Source: an uncultured Polycyclovorans sp.
GTDB taxonomy: Bacteria; Pseudomonadota; Gammaproteobacteria; Nevskiales; Nevskiaceae
Direction: 5' to 3'
Length of the DNA stretch: 64,000 bases
NCBI GenBank assembly: GCA_936928855.1
Contig: CAKZHZ010000078.1
Coordinates: 20,193-84,192 of the forward strand
Under the pieces are notes generated by a model, which ran no database searches, had not been told where the DNA came from, and saw only the letters and a list, made by a program, of their open reading frames with translations. This document shows, in pieces, positions 39,678 to 48,664 of the stretch. A program made the translations under genes and the position numbers. Within the stretch, counting starts at the first letter, position 1, and every line of letters begins with the position of its first letter.

Positions 39678-41108
39678 TCAGCAGCGCGCCAACAGCAGAC
39701 GGTTGCGAAACATGGTGCGCCGGGCGAGGCGGTCGTAGTCCGGGTGCAGGCTGGCGACATCGCGGACCGGCAGCACGGCTGCGGATGCCGCTTCGCCACC
39801 CCGTCGTTCCAGCGTGAAGGTATCGACCACGTGGGTGTCCCCGGTTTCGCTGTCCACGCCATGGGTGATGGCGTCGATACGCCCCCGACTCACCACATAC
39901 TCGACGAACAGGGGTTCCGCCAGTTCCTTCGCTGACCAGTTCTGGATGCGGGGCTCGAAGCCGCGGATGCCGACGCCGCCACAGCCGCTGGTGATCTGTA
40001 CGTACCCCAGGGGATTGCGCAGGCCGAAACTCATGGGATGACTGCGCTGGTAGATGTGGTCATGCCCAACGGCCAGCAGGTCCACGCCGTAACGGACGAA
40101 GATGTTCTCCTGCAGCGCCACCAGCGCAAAGTTGGCCGGTCCACGGCCTTCCTGGTCGGTCCAGATGGTGAAATGCTGGCTGACCACGATGAAGTCGAGC
40201 TCGCCGGCGGCGCGCCGCAGGGCCGCACGGGCCAGCTGTGTTTCCAGGAACAGAATCTCCGTCACCAGGGTGCCGTCGGTGGCGAAGGCGCCGCCGGTGG
40301 AGATGATGAACTGCACCCGCCCCAGCTGAAAGGTATAGAAGGTGCCGTCCGGGCTGACGGTACTGGTGGGCATTGCCATCCGGTTGCGGTACGCGACGCC
40401 GTTGTTGCCCTCGTTTTCGTGGTTGCCGGCAGCGGTCATGAGGATGGTCTCTGCCCCCAACTCGGCCTCCACCAGATCGAACCATTCATCCCAGACCTCC
40501 TGCGGCCCCAGGCTGGAGGAGCCCGAGGCGTAGGACAGGTCGCCGGCCAGCAGGGCGAAATCCGGCGCCATGCGCCGAATCGCCCGCGCCACGTTGCGCG
40601 AATCCTGGGTGCGACCGTGATCGCCGAAATGCACGAAGCGGAAGTGATCTCCGGTGGGGGTGGGCGGGACCACGCGCACGGGTGACCAACCGGCATCCGA
40701 GCCCACGCGGTAGCGCATCGGCAGGTCCGTCTGCAGGTCGCGGGCAGTGGCCTGATGGGTGAAGGCCTCAACGAACGGCGTTTCCGATGTATCGGCGGTC
40801 ACCGACGCCGGAAAGGGGGCGCTCTGGATCATGGCGTCGCTCATGTCCGACGTGACCGGCCCGAAATCCAGACGTTGTGCGGGCGTGGCCGGGTCGTCGG
40901 TGAACCAGGTGACAGTTCGGCTGGTCAGCGGGTCCTCACGCCATGAAAGGTGAACCCCACGCGGGTCCGCGGGGCCGCGCGGCACCGGAGTGCCAGGGGC
41001 GGGCGCGCTGAGCGGCGCGGTGCTGTTGCCGCAGCCGGCCAGCAGCAGGCCGCTGGCATAGAGGCCGCCTTGCAGCAGGCGGCGGCGCAGAAGATCGTCG
41101 GGGGTCAT
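39678..41108 (-). CDS. Purple-acid-phosphatase-like metallophosphoesterase lipoprotein
   Basis: 476 residues. N-terminal RRR then a hydrophobic stretch ending LLLAGC (C26), a lipobox with Tat-like arginines. A fibronectin-like domain of about 100 residues (VHLSWREDPLTSRTVTWFTD) precedes the catalytic domain. The five metal motifs of purple acid phosphatases are visible: FGDHG, GDLSY, GNHE, VSQH and GHDH. Likely a periplasmic or outer-membrane-bound phosphatase. Convergent with the thioesterase gene (4-bp gap). Confidence 0.92.
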   Translation of the reverse strand: MTPDDLLRRRLLQGGLYASGLLLAGCGNSTAPLSAPAPGTPVPRGPADPRGVHLSWREDPLTSRTVTWFTDDPATPAQRLDFGPVTSDMSDAMIQSAPFPASVTADTSETPFVEAFTHQATARDLQTDLPMRYRVGSDAGWSPVRVVPPTPTGDHFRFVHFGDHGRTQDSRNVARAIRRMAPDFALLAGDLSYASGSSSLGPQEVWDEWFDLVEAELGAETILMTAAGNHENEGNNGVAYRNRMAMPTSTVSPDGTFYTFQLGRVQFIISTGGAFATDGTLVTEILFLETQLARAALRRAAGELDFIVVSQHFTIWTDQEGRGPANFALVALQENIFVRYGVDLLAVGHDHIYQRSHPMSFGLRNPLGYVQITSGCGGVGIRGFEPRIQNWSAKELAEPLFVEYVVSRGRIDAITHGVDSETGDTHVVDTFTLERRGGEAASAAVLPVRDVASLHPDYDRLARRTMFRNRLLLARC

Positions 41109-41184
41109 GGTCAGGTTCGCGGAGAAAGCCGGCGAACGTACGGAGGCCGCGTTACAGTGGCGTGTCAGGCCGCCAGATGGGCTG

Positions 41185-41211
41185 TTGACCCCTGAGAAGT
41201 TTTGCTACACT
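41185..41211 (+). promoter_or_regulatory. tRNA operon promoter
   Basis: -35 TTGACC (41185-41190) and -10 TACACT (41206-41211), with TGC in front forming an extended -10. The spacing is 15 bp, short but helped by the TGn. A GC-rich discriminator (CCGCGCCC) follows, as in stringently controlled tRNA promoters. tRNA-His begins about 14 bp downstream of the -10. Confidence 0.65.
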
Positions 41212-41224
41212 CCGCGCCCTTGAT

Positions 41225-41301
41225 GGTGGCCGTAGCTCAGTTGGTAGAGTCCCAGATTGTGATTCTGGTTGTCGCGGGTTCGAGCCCCGTCGGTCACCCC
41301 A
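41225..41301 (+). tRNA. tRNA-His (anticodon GUG)
   Basis: A complete cloverleaf with encoded CCA. The extra 5' G (41225) opposite discriminator C is the tRNA-His identity element. The acceptor is GTGGCCG/CGGTCAC, the anticodon arm CCAGATTGTGATTCTGG with GTG. Confidence 0.96.
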
Positions 41302-41318
41302 GTTACGCCAGTATCTTC

Positions 41319-41393
41319 GGGCTGCTAGCTCAATGGTAGAGCAGCTGACTCTTAATCAGTAGGTTCGGGGTTCGAGTCCCTGGCAGCCCACCA
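41319..41393 (+). tRNA. tRNA-Lys (anticodon CUU)
   Basis: 75 nt with CCA. The acceptor is GGGCTGC/GCAGCCC, the anticodon stem-loop GCTGA-CTCTTAA-TCAGT gives CUU (AAG codon). It lies 17 bp after tRNA-His, in the same transcript. Confidence 0.96.
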
Positions 41394-41405
41394 CTCGATA
41401 CGTCA

Positions 41406-41427
41406 GCCCGGCTCATGCCGGGCTTTT
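41406..41427 (+). terminator. Rho-independent terminator after the tRNA pair
   Basis: GCCCGG, loop CTCATG, CCGGGC followed by TTTT. A classic short hairpin with T run, 12 bp after tRNA-Lys and before ppiD. Confidence 0.9.
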
Positions 41428-41493
41428 CGTATCAGCCAACGTGAACAGTTACAGTCGCATACCCGCCGTAAAGGATAACGAGAGGGGCAACAC

Positions 41494-43425
41494 ATGCTGC
41501 AGTCGATCCGCGACAGCCTGACCGGCTGGGTGGTGTGGTTCATCGTCGGGTTGATCTCGATCCCGTTCGTCTTCGTGGGCATCGAGTCGTTCCGGACCGG
41601 CTCTCGTGATCCGGTGGTCGCCGAAGTTGGCGATGTCGAGATTACCCAAGGGCAGTTCCGCGCCGCGTATGAGCAGCGCTACCAGCAGCTGCGCAACATG
41701 CTTGGCGAGAACTTCCGTGCGGATCTGTTCGATACCGCGCAGTTCCGGCAGTCGGTGCTGGACGACATGGCCCAGGAGGCTCTGCTGCGGCAGTACGCCG
41801 ACCAGGAAGGCCTGCGCGCGACGGATGCCGCCGTATTTACCTATATCAGCACCGTGCCCAGCTTCCAGCGTGAAGGGCGGTTCTCGGCGGAGGCGTACCG
41901 TGAGGTTCTGGCCCGGCAGGGTTACACGCCGGACCGTTTCGAAGCCCAGCTTCGCAATGCGCTGGCGATCGAGCAGCTGCGGTTGGGCGTGCTCGAATCC
42001 GGTTTCGTTACCGAAGGGTTGGCCCGAAGCACCTATGCCCTGACCGAGCAGCGCCGGTCATTGGCGTATGTCGAGGTGCCAGCGGCGCGCTATCGCCCCG
42101 AGATCGATGCACAGCTCGATGAGGCGGCGATCGCGGCACGTTATGAGGAAACGCTGGCGCAGTATCGTGCGCCGGAGCGGCTGAAGCTTGCCTACGTCGT
42201 GCTTGATCGCGAGGCACTGCCAGCCGGCGAGGCGCCGGAGGATGACGTCCTGAAAGTGCTCTACGACGCCGAGAAGGCCCGTTTCGTCACTCCGGGGGAG
42301 CGCAAGGCGCGGCACATCCTGATCAACTTCGGTGCCGACAAGGCCAAGGCGCGCGAGCGAGCCGACGCGCTGAAACAGCAGCTGGATGATGGCGGCGACT
42401 TCGCCGCGCTGGCCCAAGCGGAATCCGACGATGTCGGCAGCCGTGATGCCGGTGGCGATCTCGGATGGGTCAGCAGAGGCCAGATGGTGGAAGGTTTTGA
42501 ACAGGCGCTGTTCGGGCTGGAAGAGGGCGAGGTGGCCGGGCCGGTGGAAACCGAATTCGGCTATCACCTGATTCGTGCTGATGAAGTAAAGGACGAAGTC
42601 ACGCGCACGCTGGAGGACCCCGAGGTGCGGGAATCGCTGGTGGCCCTGTTCCAGAATCGTGAGCGTGATCGTCGTTTCCAGGCGCAGCAGGAGCAGCTCG
42701 AACAGATTGCCTTCGAGAGCCCCGGCAGCCTGGCACCGGTCGCCGAAGCCTTGGCGGTGCCGGTGCAGGAAACCGGGTGGTTCACCCGCGAGGGCGGGGA
42801 GGGCCTGTCGGCCGAGCCCCAGGTGCTGGAAGCCGCTTTTTCGCCCGAGGTGTTGCAGGACGACGAGAACAGCCCGCCGTTGTCGTTGCCGGACGGGCGA
42901 CTGCTGGTGATTCGCAAGGCCGCCTACGAGGCGCCGCGTCAGAAGCCGCTGGACGAAGTGCGGGCTGAGGTACGGGAGGCGCTGGTGGCCGAGCGTGCGC
43001 AGGCCAAGGCGCTGGAAGAGGCGGAAGCATTGCTGGAAAGCGCCCGCAGCCGGGAGCGCTCGCTCGCCGACGTCGCCGCCGAGCTCGGACTCAGTGTCCG
43101 CGCGACCGGGCTGGTGACGCGCAGTCAGGAGAATGTTCCCGCGGCCGTTCTCTCGGCACTGTTCCGGCTTCCGCGCCCGACAGGAGATCAGGCCAGCCTG
43201 GGGCTGGCGGCCCTGGAAAATGGGGACCAGGCGGTCGTTGCGCTGTCTGCGGTGGAAAACCCGGAGCCGAACCCGGTGGTGCTCGACGAGCAGCGCCGTC
43301 AGTTGGCAGAGCTCACAGCGGGCCGTGAGTTCTCGGCCTTGCAGCGCGCCATGCGGGAGATGATCTCGGTTGAAACCCGGCTGCCGGAAGAGGACGTTCC
43401 GGCCGAGGAAGCCTTCATCAACTGA
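41494..43425 (+). CDS. ppiD: Periplasmic folding chaperone PpiD
   Basis: 643 residues, close to E. coli PpiD. One N-terminal membrane anchor (WVVWFIVGLISIPFVFVGI), a SurA_N-like chaperone domain (about 35-230), then a parvulin domain (about 265-360): ERKARHILINFGADKAKARE, FAALAQAESDDVGSRDAGGD, LGWVSRGQMVEGFEQALFGL. A second helical C-terminal region follows. It helps newly exported proteins fold at the SecYEG exit. The gene order tRNAs-ppiD-(transporter)-fabI is reminiscent of pseudomonads. RBS GAGAGG lies upstream. Confidence 0.96.
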   Translation: MLQSIRDSLTGWVVWFIVGLISIPFVFVGIESFRTGSRDPVVAEVGDVEITQGQFRAAYEQRYQQLRNMLGENFRADLFDTAQFRQSVLDDMAQEALLRQYADQEGLRATDAAVFTYISTVPSFQREGRFSAEAYREVLARQGYTPDRFEAQLRNALAIEQLRLGVLESGFVTEGLARSTYALTEQRRSLAYVEVPAARYRPEIDAQLDEAAIAARYEETLAQYRAPERLKLAYVVLDREALPAGEAPEDDVLKVLYDAEKARFVTPGERKARHILINFGADKAKARERADALKQQLDDGGDFAALAQAESDDVGSRDAGGDLGWVSRGQMVEGFEQALFGLEEGEVAGPVETEFGYHLIRADEVKDEVTRTLEDPEVRESLVALFQNRERDRRFQAQQEQLEQIAFESPGSLAPVAEALAVPVQETGWFTREGGEGLSAEPQVLEAAFSPEVLQDDENSPPLSLPDGRLLVIRKAAYEAPRQKPLDEVRAEVREALVAERAQAKALEEAEALLESARSRERSLADVAAELGLSVRATGLVTRSQENVPAAVLSALFRLPRPTGDQASLGLAALENGDQAVVALSAVENPEPNPVVLDEQRRQLAELTAGREFSALQRAMREMISVETRLPEEDVPAEEAFIN

Positions 43426-43446
43426 TCGCGCCCGCGGTACAGACCG

Positions 43447-43476
43447 GGCCGCAGCGGTTTCCGCTGCGGCCTTTTT
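43447..43476 (+). terminator. Rho-independent terminator after ppiD
   Basis: GGCCGCAGCGG, loop TTT, CCGCTGCGGCC, then TTTTT. It ends 22 bp before the symporter start, so ppiD and the symporter are mostly uncoupled. Confidence 0.92.
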
Positions 43477-43498
43477 CGTGTCGGGTTATCGTCTCGGT

Positions 43499-44755
43499 AT
43501 GAAACTACACTGGCAAATCCTGATCGCCCTGGTCGCGGCGGCCTTCGCCGGCGCGCTGTTGGGTGACGTCGATGGCTTTATCCGTCTCTGCGACCTGCTG
43601 GGGACCATCTTCCTCAACGCCCTGAAAATGCTGATCGTGCCGCTGATCGTTTCGGCGATGGTCTGCGCCATGCTGGGGATGGGAGATGGTGAAGGCCTGT
43701 CGCGTCTGGGGGGGCGTACTGCGCTGTATTTCGTCGGGACCACCCTGCTGTCGGTGCTGACCGCGCTGGTGATTCTCAACACGCTGCAGCCCGGCATCAT
43801 CGATGGTCAGCCTGCCGGGGAACGCCTGGGGCTCTCGGCGGATACCGCCCAGGTACTCGATACCGTGCAGGACCGGGGCAGCGGCGATCTGCTCGATATC
43901 TTCGTACGCATGGTGCCTGCCAACCTGTTTCAGGCTGCGGCCCAGGCAGAGATGCTGGGGCTGATCTTCTTCTCCATCCTGTTCGGCTTTTTCGCCTCCC
44001 GCCTGCCGGGCGCCCTGGGGCAGACCCAGCGTCAGTTCTGGCAGGGGCTCTACGAGATCATGATCGGCATCACCGGGCTCATCATGCGGGCAGCGCCGGT
44101 CGGGGTGTTCGCGTTGGTCACGGAAACCGTGGCACAGACCGGGTGGGGGGCGTTGAAGCCCCTGTCGCTGTTCTTCTTTGCGGTGGTGCTGGGCCTGGTG
44201 GTGCAGATCGCGGTGTGGTTGCCGCTGCTGTTGCGGGCGTTCGGGCTTTCACCGCGTGCGCACTACCGGGCAACGCTGCCGGCCCTGCTGACGGCTTTCT
44301 CCACCAGCAGTTCCGCAGCCACCCTGCCCGTCACCTTCGATCGTTTGCAGAACCATGCCGGGGTGTCGCCCCGGGTTGCAGGGTTCGTGCTGCCATTGGG
44401 CGCTACCGTGAACATGAACGGCACGGCACTCTATGAGTGCGCGGCTGCGCTGTTCATCGCGCAGGCCTATGGCTTGGAGCTGAGTTTCACATCCCAGTTC
44501 GTGGTGGTGAGCCTGGCCCTGCTGACCTCCATCGGGGTCGCGGGCATTCCGTCCGCCAGTCTCGTCGCGATCGCGGTCATCCTCACCGCCATCGGCCTGC
44601 CGCTGGAGGGGGTGGGGCTGATCCTGGCGGTGGACCGTGTGCTCGACATGTGCCGAACCGCCGTCAACGTGTTCGGCGATACCGTTGCCGCAGTGCTGGT
44701 GGCCAAGCTGGAAGGCGAGCGTGTGCTCAGCCCTCCGGAAAACTCATCCCCATGA
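43499..44755 (+). CDS. Dicarboxylate/amino acid:cation symporter (DAACS family)
   Basis: 418 residues from ATG 43499. The GltPh/DctA fold is clear: FLNALKMLIVPLIVSAMVCA, MRAAPVGVFALVTETVAQTG, LLTAFSTSSSAATLPVTFDR (first re-entrant loop serine-rich motif), LPLGATVNMNGTALYECAAA (NMDGT-type cation/substrate motif, here NMNGT) and GVAGIPSASLVAIAVILTAI. It imports glutamate, aspartate or C4-dicarboxylates with Na+ or H+. The Asp-to-Asn change in NMDGT occurs in some subfamilies. Its 3' end overlaps fabI tail to tail by 29 bp. Confidence 0.94.
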   Translation: MKLHWQILIALVAAAFAGALLGDVDGFIRLCDLLGTIFLNALKMLIVPLIVSAMVCAMLGMGDGEGLSRLGGRTALYFVGTTLLSVLTALVILNTLQPGIIDGQPAGERLGLSADTAQVLDTVQDRGSGDLLDIFVRMVPANLFQAAAQAEMLGLIFFSILFGFFASRLPGALGQTQRQFWQGLYEIMIGITGLIMRAAPVGVFALVTETVAQTGWGALKPLSLFFFAVVLGLVVQIAVWLPLLLRAFGLSPRAHYRATLPALLTAFSTSSSAATLPVTFDRLQNHAGVSPRVAGFVLPLGATVNMNGTALYECAAALFIAQAYGLELSFTSQFVVVSLALLTSIGVAGIPSASLVAIAVILTAIGLPLEGVGLILAVDRVLDMCRTAVNVFGDTVAAVLVAKLEGERVLSPPENSSP

Positions 44756-45515
44756 TGCGATAGCCGGCGTCCACGTAGAGAATTTCCCCGGTGATGCCTG
44801 CCGCCAGATCCGAACTGAGGAAGGCGGCGGTGTTGCCGACGTCCTCGATGGTGACGTTGCGCTTGAGGGGGCTGGCCTGTGCGGCGTGGCCCAGCATTTC
44901 GCGGAAGCCCGAGATACCGGCGGCCGCCAGCGTCTTGATCGGGCCGGCAGAGATACCGTTGACGCGAATGCCTTCCTCGCCGAGATCGGCCGCCATGAAG
45001 CGGACGTTGGCCTCGAGGCTGGCCTTGGCGGGCCCCATGACGTTGTACTTGGGCACCGCGCGCACGGCGCCGAGGTAAGTCAGTGTCAGCAGGGACGCAG
45101 CGCGTCCCTGCATCAGCGGGCGAGCCGCCTTGCCGAGGGCAGCGAAGGAGTAGGCCGAGATATCGTGCGAGATGCGGAAACCCTCACGGGTGACGGCATC
45201 GAGATAGCGGCCCTGCAACTGTTCACGCGGGGCAAAGCCGATGGAATGGACCAGGATATCGAGCCCGCCCCATTGGGCGCGCAGCTCCTGCATCACCTCG
45301 TCGATCTGCGCATCCTCGGTGACATCCAGTGGCAGCACGAGCTTGCTGCCCAGGCTGGCGGCGAAAGATTCGACGCGGCCCTTGAGGCGATCGCCCTGAT
45401 AGCTGAAGGCCAGTTCCGCACCCTCGCGGTGAAAGGCCTCGGCGATGCCGGTGGCGATCGAGCGATCACTGGCAACGCCCGTGATCAGCGCTTTTTTCCC
45501 CTGCAGAAAGCCCAT
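44727..45515 (-). CDS. fabI: Enoyl-ACP reductase (NADH), FabI
   Basis: 262 residues, same size as E. coli FabI. A short-chain dehydrogenase fold with GKKALITGVASDRSIATGIA at the nucleotide site, HSIGFAPREQLQGRYLDAVT and the Y-x6-K pair in YNVMGPAKASLEANVRFMAA. ISAGPIKTLAAAGISGF and DAGYRIMGM are also diagnostic. It catalyses the last step of fatty acid elongation and is the triclosan target. Monocistronic on the minus strand. Confidence 0.98.
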   Translation of the reverse strand: MGFLQGKKALITGVASDRSIATGIAEAFHREGAELAFSYQGDRLKGRVESFAASLGSKLVLPLDVTEDAQIDEVMQELRAQWGGLDILVHSIGFAPREQLQGRYLDAVTREGFRISHDISAYSFAALGKAARPLMQGRAASLLTLTYLGAVRAVPKYNVMGPAKASLEANVRFMAADLGEEGIRVNGISAGPIKTLAAAGISGFREMLGHAAQASPLKRNVTIEDVGNTAAFLSSDLAAGITGEILYVDAGYRIMGMSFPEG

Positions 45516-45538
45516 GAATCGGTACTCCGTTGATGTCG

Positions 45539-46567
45539 TTATAGGAGGACGATCGGGTAGTCCTTCACCTCGAACGGCGGCACGTCCTTGGCGCCGAAAT
45601 TGATCAGTCCGATCCGCGCAAGCACCTTCTGCTCGACGTCAGCATCCCCCAGTTCACTGCGCACCAGCGTGAGATTGCTCATGGCGCCGTTGGGCAGCAC
45701 CGTGAAGCTCACGACGATCTTGCCGCGCAGGTTGGGGTTGGCGCGCAGAGCCCGGTTGATGATGGCGGTGATGGCGCCTTTGTTGCGGTCGAAGGCCAGC
45801 TGGATCTCCTGGAGGCTGCGGCCGGCGATCAACTTGTCTCCACCCTGTCCCGGGCGCGTGCGGTCCTCGCCGAAACCCACCGGGCTCTCGATCACGGTTG
45901 TCGTGCGCTGTCCCAGGCCGGTGCCGGCATCGGTGCGACGGACGGTTCCAGCGCCCTGGCCGGAGATGCCGCCCGAGCTGCGAGCGGAGCTTGCGATGCT
46001 GTCGGGGCTGGCGGTACGGCCGGCGCCTGCGCCGCTGCCGCCCGAAGTGCCGACCACGGAGGATGAGGTCAGGGGCTGGGCGGCATCCATGGCGCTGAGA
46101 GTCTCGCTACGAAGTGACTGCAGCTGGTCAAACACCTTGGCCTGCTCCTGGGCCCGCTGGCGCGCTGCAGCCTCCTGCTGGGCACGGACCACGGCGGGAT
46201 CCGGCGTGGGGGCCGGGGTTGCCCGGGGAACCGGTGTTGCCGCCGGAACTGGCTGTGGCTCGGGCTCGGGTACCGTTTCAGCTTCAGCCGGTTCAGGTTC
46301 CACCGGATCGGGCTGCTCTTCCTCGGCGGGCGCGGCCTCTTCGGCCACTTCCGCGACTTCGGCATCCTCCCGATCGTTGATCAGCTCGACGTATTGCTGG
46401 CCGGTGAGCGTGCCCCCCCCGCGGGTGAGGCCGACGATATCGAGGAAGGGGATGATCAGGGCAATGATCAGCGCTGGCAGGGCGAACAGCATCAACAGGC
46501 GGTTGAAGCGACGGTCCGCAGCTTCCTGAAGCTCCCAGGTATGCCATTGGATAACCTGCGCGCTCAT
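45539..46567 (-). CDS. TonB-like protein with AgmX/PglI C-terminal domain
   Basis: 342 residues. One membrane segment near the N-terminus (LLMLFALPALIIALIIPFLD), a long Pro/Glu/Ala-rich periplasmic spacer, a Gly/Ser-rich stretch, then the ~95-residue C-terminal domain: FDRNKGAITAIINRALRANP, LRGKIVVSFTVLPNGAMSNL and ARIGLINFGAKD. This matches the AgmX/PglI C-terminal domain of Myxococcus motility proteins, a TonB relative. With the ExbB- and ExbD-type genes upstream it probably transmits proton-motive-force-driven motion to the TPR envelope proteins. It overlaps the upstream exbD by 4 bp. Confidence 0.9.
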   Translation of the reverse strand: MSAQVIQWHTWELQEAADRRFNRLLMLFALPALIIALIIPFLDIVGLTRGGGTLTGQQYVELINDREDAEVAEVAEEAAPAEEEQPDPVEPEPAEAETVPEPEPQPVPAATPVPRATPAPTPDPAVVRAQQEAAARQRAQEQAKVFDQLQSLRSETLSAMDAAQPLTSSSVVGTSGGSGAGAGRTASPDSIASSARSSGGISGQGAGTVRRTDAGTGLGQRTTTVIESPVGFGEDRTRPGQGGDKLIAGRSLQEIQLAFDRNKGAITAIINRALRANPNLRGKIVVSFTVLPNGAMSNLTLVRSELGDADVEQKVLARIGLINFGAKDVPPFEVKDYPIVLL

Positions 46568-47079
46568 GAACCGTTACCTCCCGGCTTGCTGACGACGGCC
46601 AGCGAGATGCGCGAGAACTTGGCATCGGTGCAGGTCGCCATCACCTTCTTGATGAGCTCGAACGGGGTGTCCTTGTCCGCCATGATGTTGACGTCGCCGC
46701 GCGAGGTCTGGCCGGGCGTGCCGCCAACCACCGGGACCAGCGGCATCTGCAGCAGCTCCGACTTGAGGGTGGGAATGACGGGGCTGCTGGCGTTGCGGAC
46801 GGCGTCCAGGCCGCTGACGCGACGACCGTTCACCAGCACCGCATCGCGGGTGACCATCAGCAGGACCTGCTCGGCCGGCTTGTCGGTGCTCAGCGACTCT
46901 GGAAGCTCGAGGTCCTTCGCGTTCGGCAGCACTTCCACTTGTGCCGAGTTCACCAGCAGGAAGAACACCAGGATGGTGAAGATATCCATCAGCGACACGA
47001 GGTTCAGCCCGCTGGCCTTGCGACCACGGCTGACCCGGCGCTGGATGCGCTGACTGCGGATAGAAGCGCTGCGAATCAT
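46564..47079 (-). CDS. ExbD/TolR-type stator protein (second copy)
   Basis: 171 residues. An N-terminal basic stretch (RIQRRVSRGRKASGLN) precedes the single helix LVSLMDIFTILVFFLLVNSA, which holds the Asp essential for proton flow in ExbD/TolR. A periplasmic domain follows (VLLMVTRDAVLVNGRRVSGL, VNIMADKDTPFELIKKVMAT). It pairs with the other ExbD in this operon and the TolQ/ExbB-type protein, as in stators with two distinct ExbD subunits. Overlaps flank genes by 4 bp. Confidence 0.93.
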   Translation of the reverse strand: MIRSASIRSQRIQRRVSRGRKASGLNLVSLMDIFTILVFFLLVNSAQVEVLPNAKDLELPESLSTDKPAEQVLLMVTRDAVLVNGRRVSGLDAVRNASSPVIPTLKSELLQMPLVPVVGGTPGQTSRGDVNIMADKDTPFELIKKVMATCTDAKFSRISLAVVSKPGGNGS

Positions 47080-47570
47080 GGCGCGGACTCCAGCGTCGGG
47101 GCCTGACCGACGGCAATGCGCGGGAACATGTCCACTTGCACGCCTTCCCGCGCTGCGGGGAGGTAGTGCACGGCATCCATGGCCTGGATCAGCACGTCGT
47201 ATGCGATGTCGGACTCCAGCAACAGGCTGATGTTGTCCTCTGCCGGGCGGCGGTTCTTGATTTCCGCCAGCGCGGTGTTGAGGGCACGGAAGTCGTAACC
47301 GTCCTCCGTACGCGGCCAGCTCTTCTGGACGTTGCCACCGTCGAACAGGCTGAGTCCGGTGTCACGGATCACCACTTCGAGCCCTGGCGGCGGCGGCTCA
47401 TCCGGAGCGGGGGCGGAATTGTCCGGCAGGTTCAGCTGTTTGACGGCGAGCTGGGTGAACACTGCGGTGATCAGCAGGAACGGCACCAGCGCCACCATCA
47501 GATTCATGAAGGCGGTGATGTTGAGTTCCGCCACATCATTGCGGCGGGCGCGGCGCAGGCGACCAATCAT
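47076..47570 (-). CDS. ExbD/TolR-type stator protein (first copy)
   Basis: 164 residues. RRARRNDVAELNITAFMNLM is followed by the helix VALVPFLLITAVFTQLAVKQ. The usual Asp of the ExbD helix is replaced by Asn (FMNLMVAL, where the other copy has LMDIFTIL). The periplasmic part contains DNISLLLESDIAYDVLIQAM. It lies 19 bp after the ExbB-type gene. A pair with one Asp- and one Asn-bearing subunit suggests an asymmetric stator. Confidence 0.92.
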   Translation of the reverse strand: MIGRLRRARRNDVAELNITAFMNLMVALVPFLLITAVFTQLAVKQLNLPDNSAPAPDEPPPPGLEVVIRDTGLSLFDGGNVQKSWPRTEDGYDFRALNTALAEIKNRRPAEDNISLLLESDIAYDVLIQAMDAVHYLPAAREGVQVDMFPRIAVGQAPTLESAP

Positions 47571-47589
47571 GTGAGACGTTCCGGCGTGA

Positions 47590-48222
47590 TCAGTGCTTGA
47601 AGCCGAAGCTGTTCAGGAACTTGATCGCTGCCATTTCCACGCTATCGATCAGGTCGTTGGCGGTGGACTGCAGCACCGCGTGCAGCAGCAATAGCGGGAT
47701 GGCCACGATCAGACCGAAGGCGGTGGTGTTCATCGCCACGGAGATCGAGGCGGACAGCAGGTCGGCCTTTTCCGCGGGGTTGACGTTGGCGACCGCGGTG
47801 AAGCCCTGGATCAGGCCGATGATGGTGCCCAGCAGGCCCATCAGCGTGGCGATGTTGGCGAAGGTGGCGAGGTAGTGGGTCCGGCGCTCCAGCAGCGGCG
47901 TGACTTCCATCAGCGACTCTTCCATGGCCATTTCGACTTCGGCGCGATTGGCCGCCGTCTTGGAGCGCGACAGGCCGTAGCCCAGCACACGGCCAATCGC
48001 GGTCTGTGAATCGGTGGCCAGTTGCTCGGCACCGCTGTAGTCGCCCTGGTTGAGCAGGGGCAGCATGCGGGCCCACAACTGGCGGTTCTCGCTGCGCGCG
48101 CGCTTGAGATACAGCCAGCGTTCGGCGGCGATGGCCAGGCCGATCACCATCACGATCAACAGCGGGTACATGAACGGGCCGCCTTCCTGGAAGAAGCGAA
48201 GCACGGAGGTGAACACTTGCAT
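47590..48222 (-). CDS. MotA/TolQ/ExbB-type proton channel protein
   Basis: 210 residues with three membrane segments: PFMYPLLIVMVIGLAIAAERW near the N-terminus, then LATFANIATLMGLLGTIIGL and SASISVAMNTTAFGLIVAIP. These are the conserved TolQ/ExbB helices. It forms the proton channel with the two ExbD proteins downstream. The order ExbB-ExbD-ExbD-AgmX corresponds to AglR-AglQ-AglS plus a TonB-like protein in the Myxococcus gliding machine. The signal-peptide protein upstream ends 44 bp away. Confidence 0.95.
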   Translation of the reverse strand: MQVFTSVLRFFQEGGPFMYPLLIVMVIGLAIAAERWLYLKRARSENRQLWARMLPLLNQGDYSGAEQLATDSQTAIGRVLGYGLSRSKTAANRAEVEMAMEESLMEVTPLLERRTHYLATFANIATLMGLLGTIIGLIQGFTAVANVNPAEKADLLSASISVAMNTTAFGLIVAIPLLLLHAVLQSTANDLIDSVEMAAIKFLNSFGFKH

Positions 48223-48265
48223 GGATGAAGTCCTCGGGATGATGAACTCGGCCGCGCCGAGAAAA

Positions 48266-48664
48266 CTACGGTGAGGCTGCCGGCGGCAGCTCAGGGGTGA
48301 CCAGGTTGCGTGACGTCAGGGTATCGGTCAGCGCGTTGTGGTATTCGATCTGGCGGACGAAAACCGCTTCGTCCAGGGGCAGTACTTCCGCTTCCAAAAG
48401 TCGTGCCGGGCGGTCCATGTCGGCCTGCGCGGCGCTGTTGCGCCAGGGCATGATGTACAGCCCGATCGGGGATTCCCGGTCGCCGACGATGACCGTGCCC
48501 CCGTCGGCTTCGACCGAGGCGGCGGGTTCGCTCGCTGCGGTGGAAGGGCTGGACGACACCGCCGGGAGGTCGGCGCTGGTGCTGACACCAGGGCCCTCAT
48601 CCTGGGCCGCCGCGGCGCCGGACAACGTCAGGCCCAGCAGCAGCATACGTAGGGTCTTGCTCAT
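48266..48664 (-). CDS. Small periplasmic protein of the Agl-like operon
   Basis: 132 residues with a cleavable signal (MLLLGLTLSGAAAAQDEG). A Ser/Ala/Pro-rich segment is followed by a conserved-looking block VIVGDRESPIGLYIMPWRNS then PARLLEAEVLPLDEAVFVRQ and an Ala/Pro tail. No family name is known to me, but sequences of this kind (short, ESPIGLYI-type) occur in comparable operons next to the stator. It overlaps the TPR lipoprotein gene by 4 bp. Probably a periplasmic partner of the machine. Confidence 0.8.
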   Translation of the reverse strand: MSKTLRMLLLGLTLSGAAAAQDEGPGVSTSADLPAVSSSPSTAASEPAASVEADGGTVIVGDRESPIGLYIMPWRNSAAQADMDRPARLLEAEVLPLDEAVFVRQIEYHNALTDTLTSRNLVTPELPPAASP

